Part shown: positions 5,288-5,317 of the stretch, piece by piece
Layout: every line of letters begins with the position of its first letter
Position numbering within the stretch: the stretch's first letter is position 1
NCBI GenBank assembly: GCA_018711785.1
Contig: DVHW01000009.1
Span: 1 to 5,317 of the forward strand
Reading direction: 5' to 3'
Source of the DNA: Candidatus Galloscillospira excrementavium
GTDB lineage: Bacteria; Bacillota; Clostridia; Oscillospirales; Oscillospiraceae
DNA length: 5,317 nucleotides
Program-made: the position numbers and the translations under genes
The notes under the pieces: model-generated
What the model was told of the DNA's origin: nothing
The model's input: only the letters and a program-made list of their open reading frames with translations
Databases searched by the model: none

Positions 5288-5317
5288 ACGCCCGGCGGGA
5301 GGTCTCCCGCCGGGCGT
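5288..5317 (+). terminator. Probable operon terminator (window ends on the stem)
   Basis: Fourteen bases (5288-5301) are perfectly repeated in inverse at 5304-5317, leaving GT between them, so the real loop is about four bases on a 13-bp stem of almost pure G/C. It lies 27 bases after the etfA stop, where the operon should end. The U tract needed for a rho-independent terminator would fall just beyond the window, so only the stem can be confirmed. Bases 5261-5287 hold nothing else recognisable. Confidence 0.75.

Overview
The window carries one complete plus-strand operon for the central butyrate (butyryl-CoA) pathway: crt – hbd – bcd – etfB – etfA. Every gene is intact, has a strong Shine-Dalgarno sequence, and keeps the expected catalytic or cofactor motifs. 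Together the products convert 3-hydroxybutyryl-CoA/acetoacetyl-CoA through crotonyl-CoA to butyryl-CoA: Hbd reduces acetoacetyl-CoA with NADH, Crt dehydrates the product to crotonyl-CoA, and the Bcd–EtfAB complex reduces crotonyl-CoA. In anaerobes this last step is coupled by flavin-based electron bifurcation to ferredoxin reduction. No thiolase gene is visible, so the acetyl-CoA condensing step must be encoded elsewhere.

The organism is most likely an anaerobic, GC-rich member of the Clostridia, of the Oscillospiraceae (Flavonifractor/Intestinimonas-like) type. This is inferred from the gene set, the AGGAGG-type ribosome binding sites, the strong G/C preference at third codon positions and the cluster-IV-like look of the proteins. 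No genus can be fixed from the sequence alone.

Layout: 1-271 is a non-coding or partly coding upstream region. It holds a candidate sigma-A promoter (62-90), a stable hairpin (99-130), a terminator-like element (136-185), and an AT-rich island with a long nested inverted repeat (177-231) whose centre is a good match to the redox regulator Rex operator (197-214). An extended -10 candidate (193-201) overlaps that operator. crt follows at 272-1048, hbd at 1111-1959, then a 190-base spacer (1960-2149) with about 2.6 copies of an imperfect 41-base tandem repeat and a 10-bp GC-rich hairpin. bcd (2150-3313), etfB (3335-4135) and etfA (4154-5260) are tightly packed, 21 and 18 bases apart. The window ends exactly on a perfect 14-bp inverted repeat (5288-5317), probably the operon terminator.

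The enzymes are well-known families. The unexplained structure lies in the two non-coding stretches: the leader, where a terminator-like fold and the Rex-containing palindrome share bases, and the repeat-bearing hbd–bcd spacer, which divides the operon into crt-hbd and bcd-etfBA halves.
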